In this document: piece by piece, positions 31,189-41,526 of the stretch
Layout: every line of letters starts with the position of its first letter
Numbering within the stretch: the stretch's first letter is position 1
Source: Phytophthora quininea
Lineage: Eukaryota; Oomycota; Peronosporomycetes; Peronosporales; Peronosporaceae
NCBI GenBank assembly: GCA_011947345.1
Contig: JAAVTG010000254.1
Location: 62,001 to 126,000 of the forward strand
Length of the DNA: 64,000 nucleotides
Reading direction: 5' to 3'
Position numbers and translations under genes: made by a program
The notes under the pieces: generated by a model
The model's database searches: none
What the model was told of the DNA's origin: nothing
Seen by the model: only the letters and a program-made list of their open reading frames with translations

Positions 31189-33388
31189 GCAGTTGGTGAA
31201 CGCGCTTGTTGCCTGGAAAGTGAGTTTGAGATGATAACGACTTTTTATGTGAATACTAGCGACTGTGGAAGCTACTTCATTGAGTAAACGAATAGTCTTG
31301 TAATCGGAACAAGCTATTTGTTTGCACCTTTAAACGGCTTGGCGATGATGTTGCGAGTATCTTGAGTAGCGCTTCTGATTGCCCAGTAGCGTTGTCTGTT
31401 TCAGCGTGTTTGGCATCTCTTTTACCTACAGACTCATGACAAATTCCCGTGTACGCTTTTGCGGTTGCGATTATGATTCTGGCCATCGGTTTGCTCGCCA
31501 CGGCTGCAACAATTTCTGTTGATGAGACCAACAGCCTGAATAGGAGATTTTTATTAGAACGGTTGCAAGTATTTGGATCCGGCGAGTTTAGCTGAATTCT
31601 GCGAATGTATTATCGATTAGATCGACTGTCTAAGCTATAGCTTTTAGATTAGTAACCCTTGTACCCGACATTGATGAGTGGGCCAGAAAGTCGGTGTACA
31701 TAGTAGCGTTAGTATAAAAACCTTATATCGACAATTAGATATGTGGTAAAACCACGTGTTTAGATTATGTGTCAGGGGTTATTTTCCCCTAATTCCTCGT
31801 AGTTTGGGCAGGAGAGGCATTTGAAAACGGTGATCGAGGAACAAGCGATTTTAGGCAATTGGGTAGAAGGAAATCGAGGTTTTTGATTCGCCCAGAGCGG
31901 AATCAGCTGGAACACAAGAAAGGGTCAACATTTTGTAACACGCGTCTGCCTGTGTAAAGGAGATTTGATATTTATTTAAGTGCTTGGAACTCCTCTTCTG
32001 CAATGCTTGTCAATGTACAAAGATAAAATTTTAGAATTAGTCGTCATAATGCAAAATCATCTCAAACAGGCAAAGTACCGTGATGTCGGGCGAGATGGAG
32101 GCGCTTTCCTCCGCTCTAAAAGCGTCCACAGTGTTTGGAGCGCAACCTAAACATTGCGCTACTATCTCCCGCGTTCAAGTGCCCTTGAACAGTGTTTTAA
32201 CATCCTTTAGTATCATTCGCTTCTCATGTGATGTGTACTCGTGGCGGACTTCCGTCGTCGACACCTCCAAATTTGATACCTGAATGAAAACGCACAACGC
32301 AGCTTGTTCTGCGCGTAAGCAGCTATAAATACATGCTTAGTACCCTAAAATTGGTGCCTTCATTGCTTCACCAAGACAATTATTATTGTGTCCTCCAATC
32401 TTTGGTCCACTCATCAATGTCGGGTACAATACCGGTAGTTGATCAAATCATTGCAGCTCTTTTCCATATCTTGACAGCAGTAACACGATTGGTTTGCTCA
32501 TATCTTAACACCTATTGCCTGACTCAACCAGACCATTTTTCGTAGTGGGTCGAAAACTAATTTTTCCAAAATAGATAGTAGGCATGGTTAAACTGTGTCA
32601 ATACATCGTGTGATGGTATAAAAACGTAGTGGGCTAGGCTATACCGCGTAACTAGCATCCATTCGACTTTTATTAGATAGTATGTTGGAGGTGGCAAGTT
32701 CGGAGTTTCGAAAAATTGTCGGTATGTCTATTTTTAGTTAAAATGATGGCACCTTAGCCAAAACTAGCTATACGCATTCAATCACTGAGCTTTCGGTATA
32801 GCCTAAATGTTTGTGTTAAGGTATCTATTCAAGTGTAGCACTCTAGATGTCCCCTAAAAGCAGCTTGTTGAAGAAAAAAATTAAAATGGTCAATTATGCT
32901 GACGTTATTGACATGTTATATCTTCAGGAACTACTGTTATTTTGCTTCGAGAACTAGATACGTCATAGATAGCCCAAGAACAAAAATCCGTATGAAAATA
33001 ATTCCAATCGACGAAATGTTATTTTGCCTATGGAAAAGTCGAAGCCGTTTTGCTCGGAATGCCATGTTTGACCTACGATAATTCAATAACCAAAACAGAT
33101 CCAACCATGCCACTGCCCCCACTCCTCTTAGAAAAATGTCAATTTACTAGCATAAAAGTATTGTGAGCTAATTTACAAAACTGGAGATTTTAGTTTTCCG
33201 GCTACCCCGAAAATTGCTGTTTTTCGGTCTGGTTGAGTCGGTCAATCCTTGTTAATTTTGCCGTTGCGCTTTTGGGTTTGAGCAATTGTGTTTGTTTTGT
33301 CGTTTTCGTTCGTTTCGGAGCTTAGGAAATGTAAGAGAATTTGAAATTTTGGAATTCGTGGTGCAATATGGCTGTTTGTATTGAAACC

Positions 33389-33407
33389 GTCGTGCACTTA
33401 GCACGAC
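33389..33407. repeat. Hairpin GTCGTGC-actta-GCACGAC
   Basis: Perfect 7-bp stem with 5-nt loop. A sister hairpin lies exactly 100 bp downstream (33489-33507). Confidence 0.4.
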
Positions 33408-33488
33408 AATTTCCCTACATGCAAAAATGTCAAGTATATAAATCAAATCCAAGTTAAATCGTTGAAACGCAAAATCTCACTGGAAATC

Positions 33489-33507
33489 GTCGTGCATTTT
33501 GTACGAC
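33489..33507. repeat. Sister hairpin GTCGTGC-atttt-GTACGAC
   Basis: Same left arm as 33389 and same loop length, one stem mismatch. Function unknown. Confidence 0.35.
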
Positions 33508-33975
33508 ATATTTATAGGCTCAAAACGTGAGCGCAAAATGAGTTTACAGGTGTTGTATAACGTGTATTTCATCTTTTGAGCTCTCGTGCTAGTATTCTCC
33601 ACTATAGTTGATCTAGCCTTCGTTCGCGCCCCTCGATCGATGAAGATGGGAAGGCAAGGCGAGTCTTTACCTGCATGAAAAGAACTCCACCTGAGTCTGT
33701 AGAGCTATACACTCGGCGCAATTCGTCAAATGATCCGAGCGACTCAACGTGGCGCATTAACTGGAGCTCTGCGAGTCGCCATGTCTACCTTTGTCAGATG
33801 TCTCAGCGGAGGCTGCCCTGCGTACCATAACTGCCACGCAGTGCGGACAGTCCCAGAAGGCAATTTAAATTCTTTGGGTACTCGATGAAATTCCCCATTC
33901 CACATGTGAAGACCTGAATATGGGGTTGCTGGTGCGTCTACTTGGATAACAGATTGTGGACAGTAGGACTGCAAT

Positions 33976-33998
33976 ACTAACCACAGCAATTAGTGTTA
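33976..33998 (+). repeat. Left terminal inverted repeat of pogo-like element
   Basis: Twenty-three bp, identical to the reverse complement of 36093-36115. Confidence 0.85.
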
Positions 33999-34290
33999 GT
34001 GGATGGATATTGTTAGTTTTTATTTAGAGTTAATAACTCTAATTTGTGTGGGGATGGAAAGCCAAAAACAAAATTGACACTATTTGTGGTAGAGTGGCAG
34101 AGTACGACAAGTCAAGTTTATCCACTCACGACCATTCTCCAAGCCTCGCATGAGCTCCTCAACCGCCTTTGCCGTACACTATGCAGTCTGCGCGTGACCC
34201 AAACTCTCGCGCTCATACAACATCGCCTTCTTCATCTGTGCATCGACTGGCTACGGAAAACAACAACCCCCGTACATCATTGTTGCCGGG

Positions 34291-35837
34291 ATGGAGCGAG
34301 CTAGACGCTTAGCCGACAGCCAACAGCGAAACGTGCACGGGGTTGACGACACTGACGCTGACGCGTTGTGTGTCCCTGTAGCCACTTCAACTGAAGTTGC
34401 GCCAGTCGTGCAAGATGAAGTACCAAGAACTCCGGGAAAGCACAAGCGACAGGTTCAACATGTCGTGACAAACCATGAGCGCGTGGATGATCACAGCGAA
34501 CGACAAGAGCTCGCGCATTCTTTTAAGCGCGCAATTGATGCCTTTCGTGGTTGTATTCAGGCTGTATCCGCTTAAGCGAACTACATGAAAGCTTCGCGCT
34601 GGTGGGAAAACCGGGAGCGGCTTTTGGCAGCAAGTTCTGAACCAACAAATCGCATGTCGATCCAGGCGATACAACCTGAAATAAGGAAGCACGTCATGAT
34701 CAAGGCGTTGCCGGGTCGTGGCCGTCGACGAGACCCTTGGACAGCTTGGCTACATGATGAACTTCTGGAAGCGTTTCACCGCCTGCGGAAAGCTGGATTA
34801 AAAATGTCGCCATCGATGTGTATGAGTATTGCCTAGTATATACTGACAAACTCTAAACACGTTGAGTATACGAGGACACTCACTCCACCTGGATCAAACA
34901 TTTCGCTGTACGATCGGCTGAACTGTCGGTGGGTGCAAACTTTTCAAGATAGATTGAACATTGTGCAGCGAAAGCAAGCCGGTAAAATGCAGCTCAGCCC
35001 TCAAAAACAACTATAGATCGAAAAAGAAGTGGCATTCCTCATGGGCACGTTGAAAAGGGGAGTTAAAGTGAAGAGTTTACCAATATTCAAATGGTAAACA
35101 TGGATGAGACTCACTTCATTGTCGTATCCGCTATGCAGACATCGTAGCTAGTACAACGGGAATGACGGTAGTACTGCTGCTTGGTGCTCTGCTCGAATTG
35201 GAAACCCATGGTGTTTTTTTCAATTCGAGCTGCAGCTATCCTATTCGAGGTGTTCCTGATAGCGTACCCAGTAAGTTAAGCTACATATCGAGTTTTGGAA
35301 ACATTTCAATGGTTTAGGTATTGTGTTGTATGATCAGGTGTGGCATGACGTCGAAGGTGTTAGTCAAATGGCTCAGTGAAAGTAGAATTGTTCGACGGCT
35401 GTCAACGCAGCAAAAAATGATTATTTGGGCTGACAATTACAGTGGTCACACCCTTACTGAGCAGGCAAATAAAGAGCTTTGTCACCTCAACGCGGAGGTG
35501 CGCGCTTTCCCGGCATCTGTTTCAGCCGGCAGATTCGTTTATCATCTCGAAAATAAAAGAAAAACGCCTGGACCAAGCGTTGGGAAGAAAAAAGGTGGAA
35601 ATGATCAGGGCTACTGACTGGCAGAATACGGTTCGCAGTGATAGCTCTTGGTCGGGGGCTCTGCGCATTCCGGGCAAAACGTTCTACTTAAAACTTACTG
35701 CTGAAGCTTTCCGTGACGTCAATTTGCAGCGAACCAAAAGAGGTAACCTGACGTACACCCAAAAATCGATGGTGCGCTGTGTGTTTGCGACTGTAATTGG
35801 CGAGTGGAGCGTCGGCCAACTGAGTGACGAACTTTAA
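34291..35837 (+). pseudogene. Pogo-like transposase, decayed
   Basis: The ATG at 34291 opens 94 codons to an in-frame TAA (34573). The same frame continues from 34585 with the DNA-binding region (KALPGRGRRRDPWTAWLHDE, LKMSPSMCMSIA). Later pieces give NMDETHF (first catalytic Asp, ~35100), IWADNYSGHTLTEQ (second Asp, ~35430), a QPADSFIISKIKEK stretch (third-residue region), and an open C-terminus to 35837. Stops and frame changes separate them. Confidence 0.75.
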
Positions 35838-36092
35838 ATGAGCATCGCTGATCATTACGACGACTTCGTGGGGAAACCTGTTGCAGACGCTGCTGAGGAT
35901 CGATCGCAAGACCTGACTCACGAGTCTACTCCACAACTACAAGCTTCTGTATAACATTATATATCATATAGACTCAGTGTATCACACAAACACTAATTTG
36001 TTATACCATGTAATAGCGTTAGTTTTCAATTAGTGTTAGTAACTCTAATTGTAGTGCACTCGCTCGAAATGACGCTTCACAAATAATGTTAT

Positions 36093-36115
36093 TAACACTA
36101 ATTGCTGTGGTTAGT
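36093..36115 (-). repeat. Right terminal inverted repeat of pogo-like element
   Basis: See 33976-33998. Confidence 0.85.
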
Positions 36116-36765
36116 GTACGAAGTTCCCTGCAAGAAACCTTCCAACGAGCTAGAACAGCCTCAAACGCCATCTCCATCGCCTCTATCGCAATAATAGACC
36201 AACGGATATTACGCTTCCGCACACTCTCGAACGTCTCTACCAGTCCATCTCTGACCCTCTCCACTTCGGATTTATACTTTTCAGGCGTTACCATTATGTC
36301 AATGCGTGTGGGGATACCAGATTGGCTGGTCGGACTGTCTTCTTGGTAATTGCGGCACTCCACACGACGTTGCGGCCGTTCGAAAAGCCACTGAGTGCCC
36401 GATAAAAATAATGGTGTAGTGGAAATCAAAAGCGTCTGAGATAATTCTCTGCACAAGGATGAGATGTGGTGCAAGTCCGAATTGACAGATCATTCTCAAG
36501 CTTGGCGGAACTCCAGGAAAAACCACTGCCATCGCAACGTCCAGGTTCCGTTCCAATTCAGATCGCTCAGTTGGTAAGGTGCCAGGGGAGCAGAACCATT
36601 ATGGCAACGTAGCCATTTTCGAATATTCAAACAGAAGGCCGGAACATATCGACCCACAATCACATCTCCAGCCGCCTCAAAACGCACATACTTATCTTGA
36701 ATACCAGTAAGGGTTAACCTACACACAGATAAATCAGAGCAGCAAACAGACCGAACAACGAGCAA
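36116..36765 (-). other. Unrecognised minus-strand coding-like region
   Basis: Two open stretches in one frame (36496-36765, then from 36474 down into the transposon end) carry a regular protein look: TLTGIQDKYVRFEAAGD, LSDLNWNGTWTLRW, then EKYKSEVERVRDGLVETF. A TGA separates them. The pogo-like element cuts into this frame, so it was probably one gene before insertion. No family recognised; it borders the fibre-like gene and may belong to the same foreign block. Confidence 0.3.
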
Positions 36766-36787
36766 TACTCACATAGGTTCTTGCGGA

Positions 36788-38650
36788 TTGGATCCCATAG
36801 TCAAATGGGCTGCTAATTCAAAAGCGTTGGTACTTAACGCTACCGGTTCGATCACATCAGGATTAACATTGCTAACGATGACGAGTCTGACTCTTGGAAC
36901 AAATAATCTTGGAGCCGCTGAAGCGTCACATCTAACATCTATTACAGCCAGTGCTGCTGCAAACTCAAAAGCACTGATATTCAACTCAAGTGGATCGATA
37001 ACCGCAGGGCTTGCGTCTCTCGCGATGATGACGTTAACTCCTGGACCAAATACGCTTGGATCTACCGAGGCAAGCTACTTGACATCTATTACAGCCGGAA
37101 GTGCTGCTGCTTTCCAGAATCTCGATTTTAAGCACAACACGTACAATCTGTAGTATTGCATCGATCACGATGAATTCAGCTGGATCATGACTCTACATCC
37201 CGAATATGCAATTCCGGTTCAATGCTGCATGGACTAACCTCGATCATTCAATGTATTTTACTATTGTTCATGGTGGATGTGTCGCTCAGAAAGCGGTGGT
37301 AGTCGATGCTAATAAGGATATTCGTGGCATATGTAACGTTTGCTGGTCAGGCACAAACACACTTCAAGATGCTGTCAGTTGTTGTGCAATCACAGTTAGT
37401 GGTTCAAATACCATTTGTGTCTTAGTGCCTATGGCATCACCGCTTCTACTGAAAGTTTCACGGGATTGATTAAGACAGCTTCTCGGCCATTGATTACTAG
37501 TATAGGTACTATAACGTTGCTGACTTGCTCTGGAGCTGCAACATTCACCAAGAACGTGTTTTGATCATCAAACCATACTGAAACTGTAGTTATTACCGGT
37601 GGCCTTGGAGTCTCTGAAAATATAAATGCTCGATCAGGTTACACGTATTTATGCTTCTTCTCTCTACGGTACGATCCAGACTGCTTCTCAGACAAATATT
37701 ACAGCAATAGGAACTCTTACTACACTTAACGTTCTTCAGTCGTCGGCAAGTGTCAATTGTTGTATAGGAGTCAATCAATCTACGAGTGACTGCTTTAACA
37801 TGAAATTCTCTTTCAGTTCTACGGGATCTGCATCAAACTACATATGTATTTCAATCCATACGCTGAAAGCAATCTTCTATGTTTTACGTCAAGTTGGTAT
37901 TGCAACGTCTTCTCCTCAGGTGCTGGCCGTTGTATGAGTAAGTATTGTTGATAAGAAGATCAGTCTCTACAATGATTCCGGAAGCTACTACGGCTTTGGC
38001 GCAAATGGTTCAGCTCTTCGCAGATATTCAGCTTCAGCTGTCGAGTTGTATATAAGTTCTACCATTGCTGGCGCAGAAACTAAAATGATGCAATTGAGTA
38101 GCTCTGGCCGTCTGATGGTTGGAATAAGTGCCAAATAGGTCCCCCGAAGGAACAATACATTCCGCAGGGGATATCTGGCGCAATACACAGTTCTACAACA
38201 AAGCGAATAGTTCGTCTCAGGCATCGTATCGACGTAGCTGGTCTTCAACAAACTATTGGGGCATTGGGTCTGATACTACTGCCAGCGCAATGCGTTTTGG
38301 TATTTGCGATGCTACAGCAGCCTGGACTGCATACGTACCTTTACACGATGGAGCTTATACTAATGCTTCTGATAGGCATGTTAAGCGTGATATCGTTGAC
38401 ATATCGTACGGATTAGCTGATGTATAGGAGATGAGACCGAGACGATTCATTATGCATCAAGACAATTCGGAGCACTGAGATAATACCTGAGTCTATCTCA
38501 GGAGATGAAACAGAAAAGATAGAATGAATAACGACGACATGGCCTGCGATCTCATCGGGATTGATATCGCCTCACTGATATCTGTGCTGTGTAAAACTAT
38601 CCAGAAACAAAATGCGCTAATTGAGGAGTTGAGAATAAAAACTCAATTAC
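36788..38650 (+). pseudogene. Fibre-like protein with C-terminal S74 chaperone domain (viral type), interrupted
   Basis: The N-terminal part (36788-37153) has two ~49-aa repeats of the pattern ANSKALxxNxxGSITxGL...LTLGTN.LGxxEASxLTSIT, as in tail fibres and giant-virus surface proteins. Later segments continue the style (NITAIGTLTTLNVLQSS, GFGANGSALRRYSASAVELYISS, QLSSSGRLMVGIS, WGIGSDTTASAMRFGICD). Next comes the intramolecular chaperone of endosialidase (peptidase S74): NASDRHVKRDIVDISYGLAD at ~38370, then after a frame change DLIGIDIASLISVLCKTIQ and a coiled end. Frame changes or stops occur near 37150, 37470, 37620, 37940, 38135 and 38427. S74 also occurs in eukaryotic MYRF, but the repeats and absence of a DNA-binding domain favour a virus. 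Confidence 0.65.
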
Positions 38651-38654
38651 TAAT

Positions 38655-39482
38655 TTACATGAATATACCATCGAACCATCCCTTGACATCCGCCACATAT
38701 TGTTTCATACCAGGTCTGCCTTTACGATACTCCGCGGGTCTTGGCATATAATCACTGAAAAAGTATTCACCCTTTCGTTTATCAACTTTATTGTTAAGCT
38801 TCGCTTCGATTACGGTGAACACTTTATGCTTGGGTACGACATCAAAAGCTCACGATATTTTTATTTGATCTCAGGGATCTTTGCACGAAGCTTTCCTCCT
38901 GGGCCAATTCATCACCTTCCGCGCTCTTCAGGATCTCAGCCTTAAGCCTTTTGGTAGCTTCCGCTACGTCCTAACGCGATGTGAAGCCATTTTATTGTCG
39001 CGAGCCATTTGTTGATAGTCCTTCACTTTGTACGAATATTAACTTCAAGATTTTTTTTTATATTCACGCTTCCACGAGGTGTCTTTCGCAGTATTTCCAA
39101 TTAACTCTTCCGCGCCTGTATCTTGCATGAATTCATCAACTGGGGTATGTCTCAGGCGAGTGTTAGTAGACGGGTGCTAGGTATCGGTTGATTCACGAAT
39201 ATACGTTCGTACTTTAACTTTCGCTTTATCCTTGATCTGACTTACAGGATTCTCGACTTTCTTCATCAGTTTCTTAGCGACTTTGTCATACTCACAGTTG
39301 TTGTTCTTCGCCATCGAGGTTGCGTAGAGACTTGCCAACTTTTCAGTCAGAGCGTCATCGCCTGCTTCCTGATTGATCAGGGCTCTCAGCTTTCGCCCTT
39401 GAAAGTGCTTCTTGCCATCGCATTTTCTAACGATCAAAGCCTTTTGTTTTTGTTGATTATCAGCAAAGTACGTTTGAACCAT
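38655..39482 (-). pseudogene. Unrecognised basic protein, convergent with the fibre gene
   Basis: The ATG at 39482 opens 101 lysine-rich codons (MVQTYFADNQQKQKAL, KKHFQGRKLRALINQEAGDD). After frame changes a coding look persists (TPVDEFMQDTGAEELIGN; KGEYFFSDYMPRPAEYRKG) to a stop at 38655. One poly-A run near 39050 marks a shift. Probably a ~270-residue protein of the same foreign block; no function inferred. Confidence 0.35.
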
Positions 39483-40057
39483 GATATCTTATATGTGTAT
39501 AGATACATATTTATTTTAATATTTGCATTATGGTTGTTGAACAGGGCCTTGAGATACCGTACCTGTAGCAGTTGCTACGACGTCACGTTATTCATGGTAG
39601 TAGACGGTAAGCGGATATACGAAACTGATACAACGATCAACTTCGAGGCCCCATCTTCAGACGGAAGACGACGATCAACATCAACATCAACGAAGCCGTA
39701 GAGCGACTCCCATAGCTGCTGGGATAGACGATCCTTGTTCGTCTCAGTGTCGAGATCACCATCGATGTCTGATTCATTCATTTCTTGAACGAAGAGTTCA
39801 TATCCAAACGAAATCGACAGTCACCTGCAGATTCTTCAAAGATGGAGATGTTGTCGAAGGGATTGTCGAGAGAGGACTACGGAATGGATTAAAAACACTA
39901 GTAATTGCAGCATTCATGTTCGGAATAGCGATAACAGGCATTAGAATCAATTTTTAGGTTTTGCAACACCGTCAGTAACGGTCCGTGTCTGCGACTGTCC
40001 GCGTAGAATCGCGAATTGTTCGTAATATGATTAAAGTAGCGAAAGCTTTCTTCTGTG
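39483..40057. other. Small weak ORFs, one with a membrane segment
   Basis: From about 39805 to a TAG at 39955-39957 the plus strand reads openly without an ATG and ends in a hydrophobic helix (LVIAAFMFGIAITGI) after FFKDGDVVEGIVERGLRNG. A minus-strand ORF at 39575-39781 is acidic and N-terminal-like (MNESDIDGDLD). Small membrane proteins are common in virus-like elements, but neither is identified. Confidence 0.25.
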
Positions 40058-40519
40058 TTAACGCGCAATCAGCCCTCGGGTTTGGCGTGTAAGTTGGCAC
40101 CAAAGAGAAATGAACGACTGAGGAATGGTGATACCGGTGCCAGTTGTCGCTGTACCATTAACGTCAGCTGGCACGATAAGCACACTAGCCGAAGCCGCGG
40201 TAAGCCCAGTTACTGCACCAGTTGAAGACGTGTTAGCTGAGGCGAAGTTGTAAAGAATGGGGCACGTGGTACCGAACTGCAAGTTGATTGATATAGTAAC
40301 GTTCGTTGGCGAGATTGTTGTCACCGACGCTGTCGTAATAGCGAAGATACTGCAGTTGTAGTTCAGGTAAAACTGAGATTCAATTGAATCTATTCGTTGT
40401 ATCGACCTTGTTAGAAATAGAGTCCTGGACGTACGTCCATTTCTTGGCGAAGAAAGAGTTTCGCGCTGAGATGGCTCAACTGAGTGAGCGTAAGCGGAGA
40501 TATCAGAAGCAGATGACAT
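40058..40519 (-). CDS. Unrecognised Thr/Ser-rich beta-type protein
   Basis: Start chosen at 40519 (MSSASDISAY), 153 codons. The second half is rich in alternating Ser/Thr/Val/Ile (ITTASVTTISPTNVTISIN, STGAVTGLTAASASVLIV), suggestive of beta strands in a surface or structural protein. The opposite strand has a competing open frame near 40390-40520, so the N-terminus is uncertain. Divergent from 40569. Confidence 0.35.
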   Translation of the reverse strand: MSSASDISAYAHSVEPSQRETLSSPRNGRTSRTLFLTRSIQRIDSIESQFYLNYNCSIFAITTASVTTISPTNVTISINLQFGTTCPILYNFASANTSSTGAVTGLTAASASVLIVPADVNGTATTGTGITIPQSFISLWCQLTRQTRGLIAR

Positions 40520-40568
40520 GAACAGTGAGATTATATGGAAACCAGTATAGTTCCTGATAAATAAATAA

Positions 40569-40778
40569 ATGTCATTGAGAAAAGGAAATGCTATCATACA
40601 AACAATTAAATCAACAGTCGACTCAGATTCAGATCTGTTAAAATTACCTCAGGCACTCGACGTTGAGATCGATCAGATTGATTTTAAGTATAAACTTAGG
40701 CTAAATACCGATTATGTTAGCTTAAATATGGGGAATCCGCATATCGGTGGCACTGGTTGGATGGCTGTCAGCATATAA
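40569..40778 (+). CDS. Short unrecognised ORF (69 aa)
   Basis: MSLRKGNAIIQTIKS..., followed by LPQALDVEIDQIDFKYKLRL and a GNPHIGGTGWMA stretch. The beginning resembles the start of a larger structural protein that is cut off. Same foreign block. Confidence 0.3.
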   Translation: MSLRKGNAIIQTIKSTVDSDSDLLKLPQALDVEIDQIDFKYKLRLNTDYVSLNMGNPHIGGTGWMAVSI

Positions 40779-41016
40779 AATAAGCTATACTTTGATCCTC
40801 TGCAGTTGTCTCCGCCATTAGCGATCCCCAATGATTACAAGCAGGCCCCATTTCGCGTTCAAGACGAGCGCTGAGGTCATTGCGGGGATTATTGTACTCT
40901 TTGGTTGTACTACCTGCAGCACGATAATCTCCACGTTTTCTATTAACTCTTCACTAAATTCCCTCCACTAATATAATTTATTTTCAAGAAAATTATCCAG
41001 ATTGCTTGTATAGCTA

Positions 41017-41328
41017 TGAAGCAACATGAGTACATTAACTTTTGATAAACACAACTCGAAGACTATTCAAGAGGTATATGCTACCGATCTAGGGTGTTGT
41101 TAATGGTTATCCCATCAAAAGGATTTATTCAAGACAACATCGATATTGGCACTTGCCTGGACGAGAAGTTCGGCGATGCTTCATTCAACATTTGGAAAGT
41201 ACCGGCATAAGACTATTAAACATATTGAAGCCATTGATCCTTCATACCTTGAATGGTTGAGTATCAATGATTTCATTCAGGCTAATATGTCAAAGTCAAA
41301 GGCACCAGTCGATGTACTTCTCTGTTGA
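41017..41328 (+). pseudogene. FGKY-repeat protein, broken copy B
   Basis: Homologous to 23050-23361. One extra base after the ATG region and a TAA replacing a Tyr/Tryptophan-rich stretch near 41100 break the first module; the second module (146 onward, FGKYRHKTIKHIEAIDPSYLEWL region) is open from 41146. Confidence 0.6.
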
Positions 41329-41526
41329 TTATTTTTATGTTATCAATATATTGCTCCTTTATCTGTGGGCTTTGAAGAACGTTTTGGGGTATATTGATAC
41401 ACTTAGAAATGTTACTTTTCAAATTAGGCTATAGTTACCCTGTAGGTGTTATGTTCCTTGTATAGCAAAATATTGTAGTCAGAACCTGGAGTTCATTGTA
41501 TATTACAGAAAACAAAAAAACGTTCT

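Larger units (their letters stand above)
20989..31275 (+). repeat. Large direct duplication, copy A
   Basis: Homologous to 40963-48175. Offsets are 17967-17968 bp through the hAT region and 16929 bp at the P450, so copy A is ~1 kb longer in between. Order: left edge CTCCACTRATATAATTTA, ExoX_C-like ORF, hAT relic, symporter relic, FH2 relic, P450, RxLR pseudogene. Copy A alone has the Helitron (21007-23014) and the 812-bp insertion (29869-30680). Confidence 0.9.
31276..33975. other. AT-rich stretch without recognised genes
   Basis: A 2.7-kb region. A minus-strand ORF of 84 codons (31277-31531) has a hydrophobic-alanine stretch and a helical look but no motif. Small palindromes occur (TGTGGTAAAACCACG near 31745; AGGGGTTATTTTCCCCT near 31780) and two related hairpins at 33389 and 33489. 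No transposase, LTR pair or conserved protein was seen. Base composition is clearly more AT-rich than the flanking genes. Confidence 0.5.
33976..36115 (+). mobile_element. Pogo-like (Tc1/mariner superfamily) DNA transposon
   Basis: A perfect 23-bp inverted repeat (ACTAACCACAGC...) lies at 33976-33998 and 36093-36115. Subterminal AACTCTAATT motifs also occur inverted. Inside is a degenerate transposase with a CENP-B-type helix-turn-helix and a DDE domain. The flank is TA on the left and TG on the right if the ends are set at CTAACC, consistent with a mutated TA duplication. Length 2140 bp. Confidence 0.8.

Noticed and set aside
31277..31531. Small minus-strand gene downstream of copy A
   Set aside because: No homology recognised, no start context, AT-rich noncoding surroundings; kept only as a remark.
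36788..38650. Bacterial or phage contamination in the assembly
   Set aside because: The block is decayed, flanked by oomycete transposons and a pogo insertion abuts it, so integration is more likely; still worth checking in long reads.
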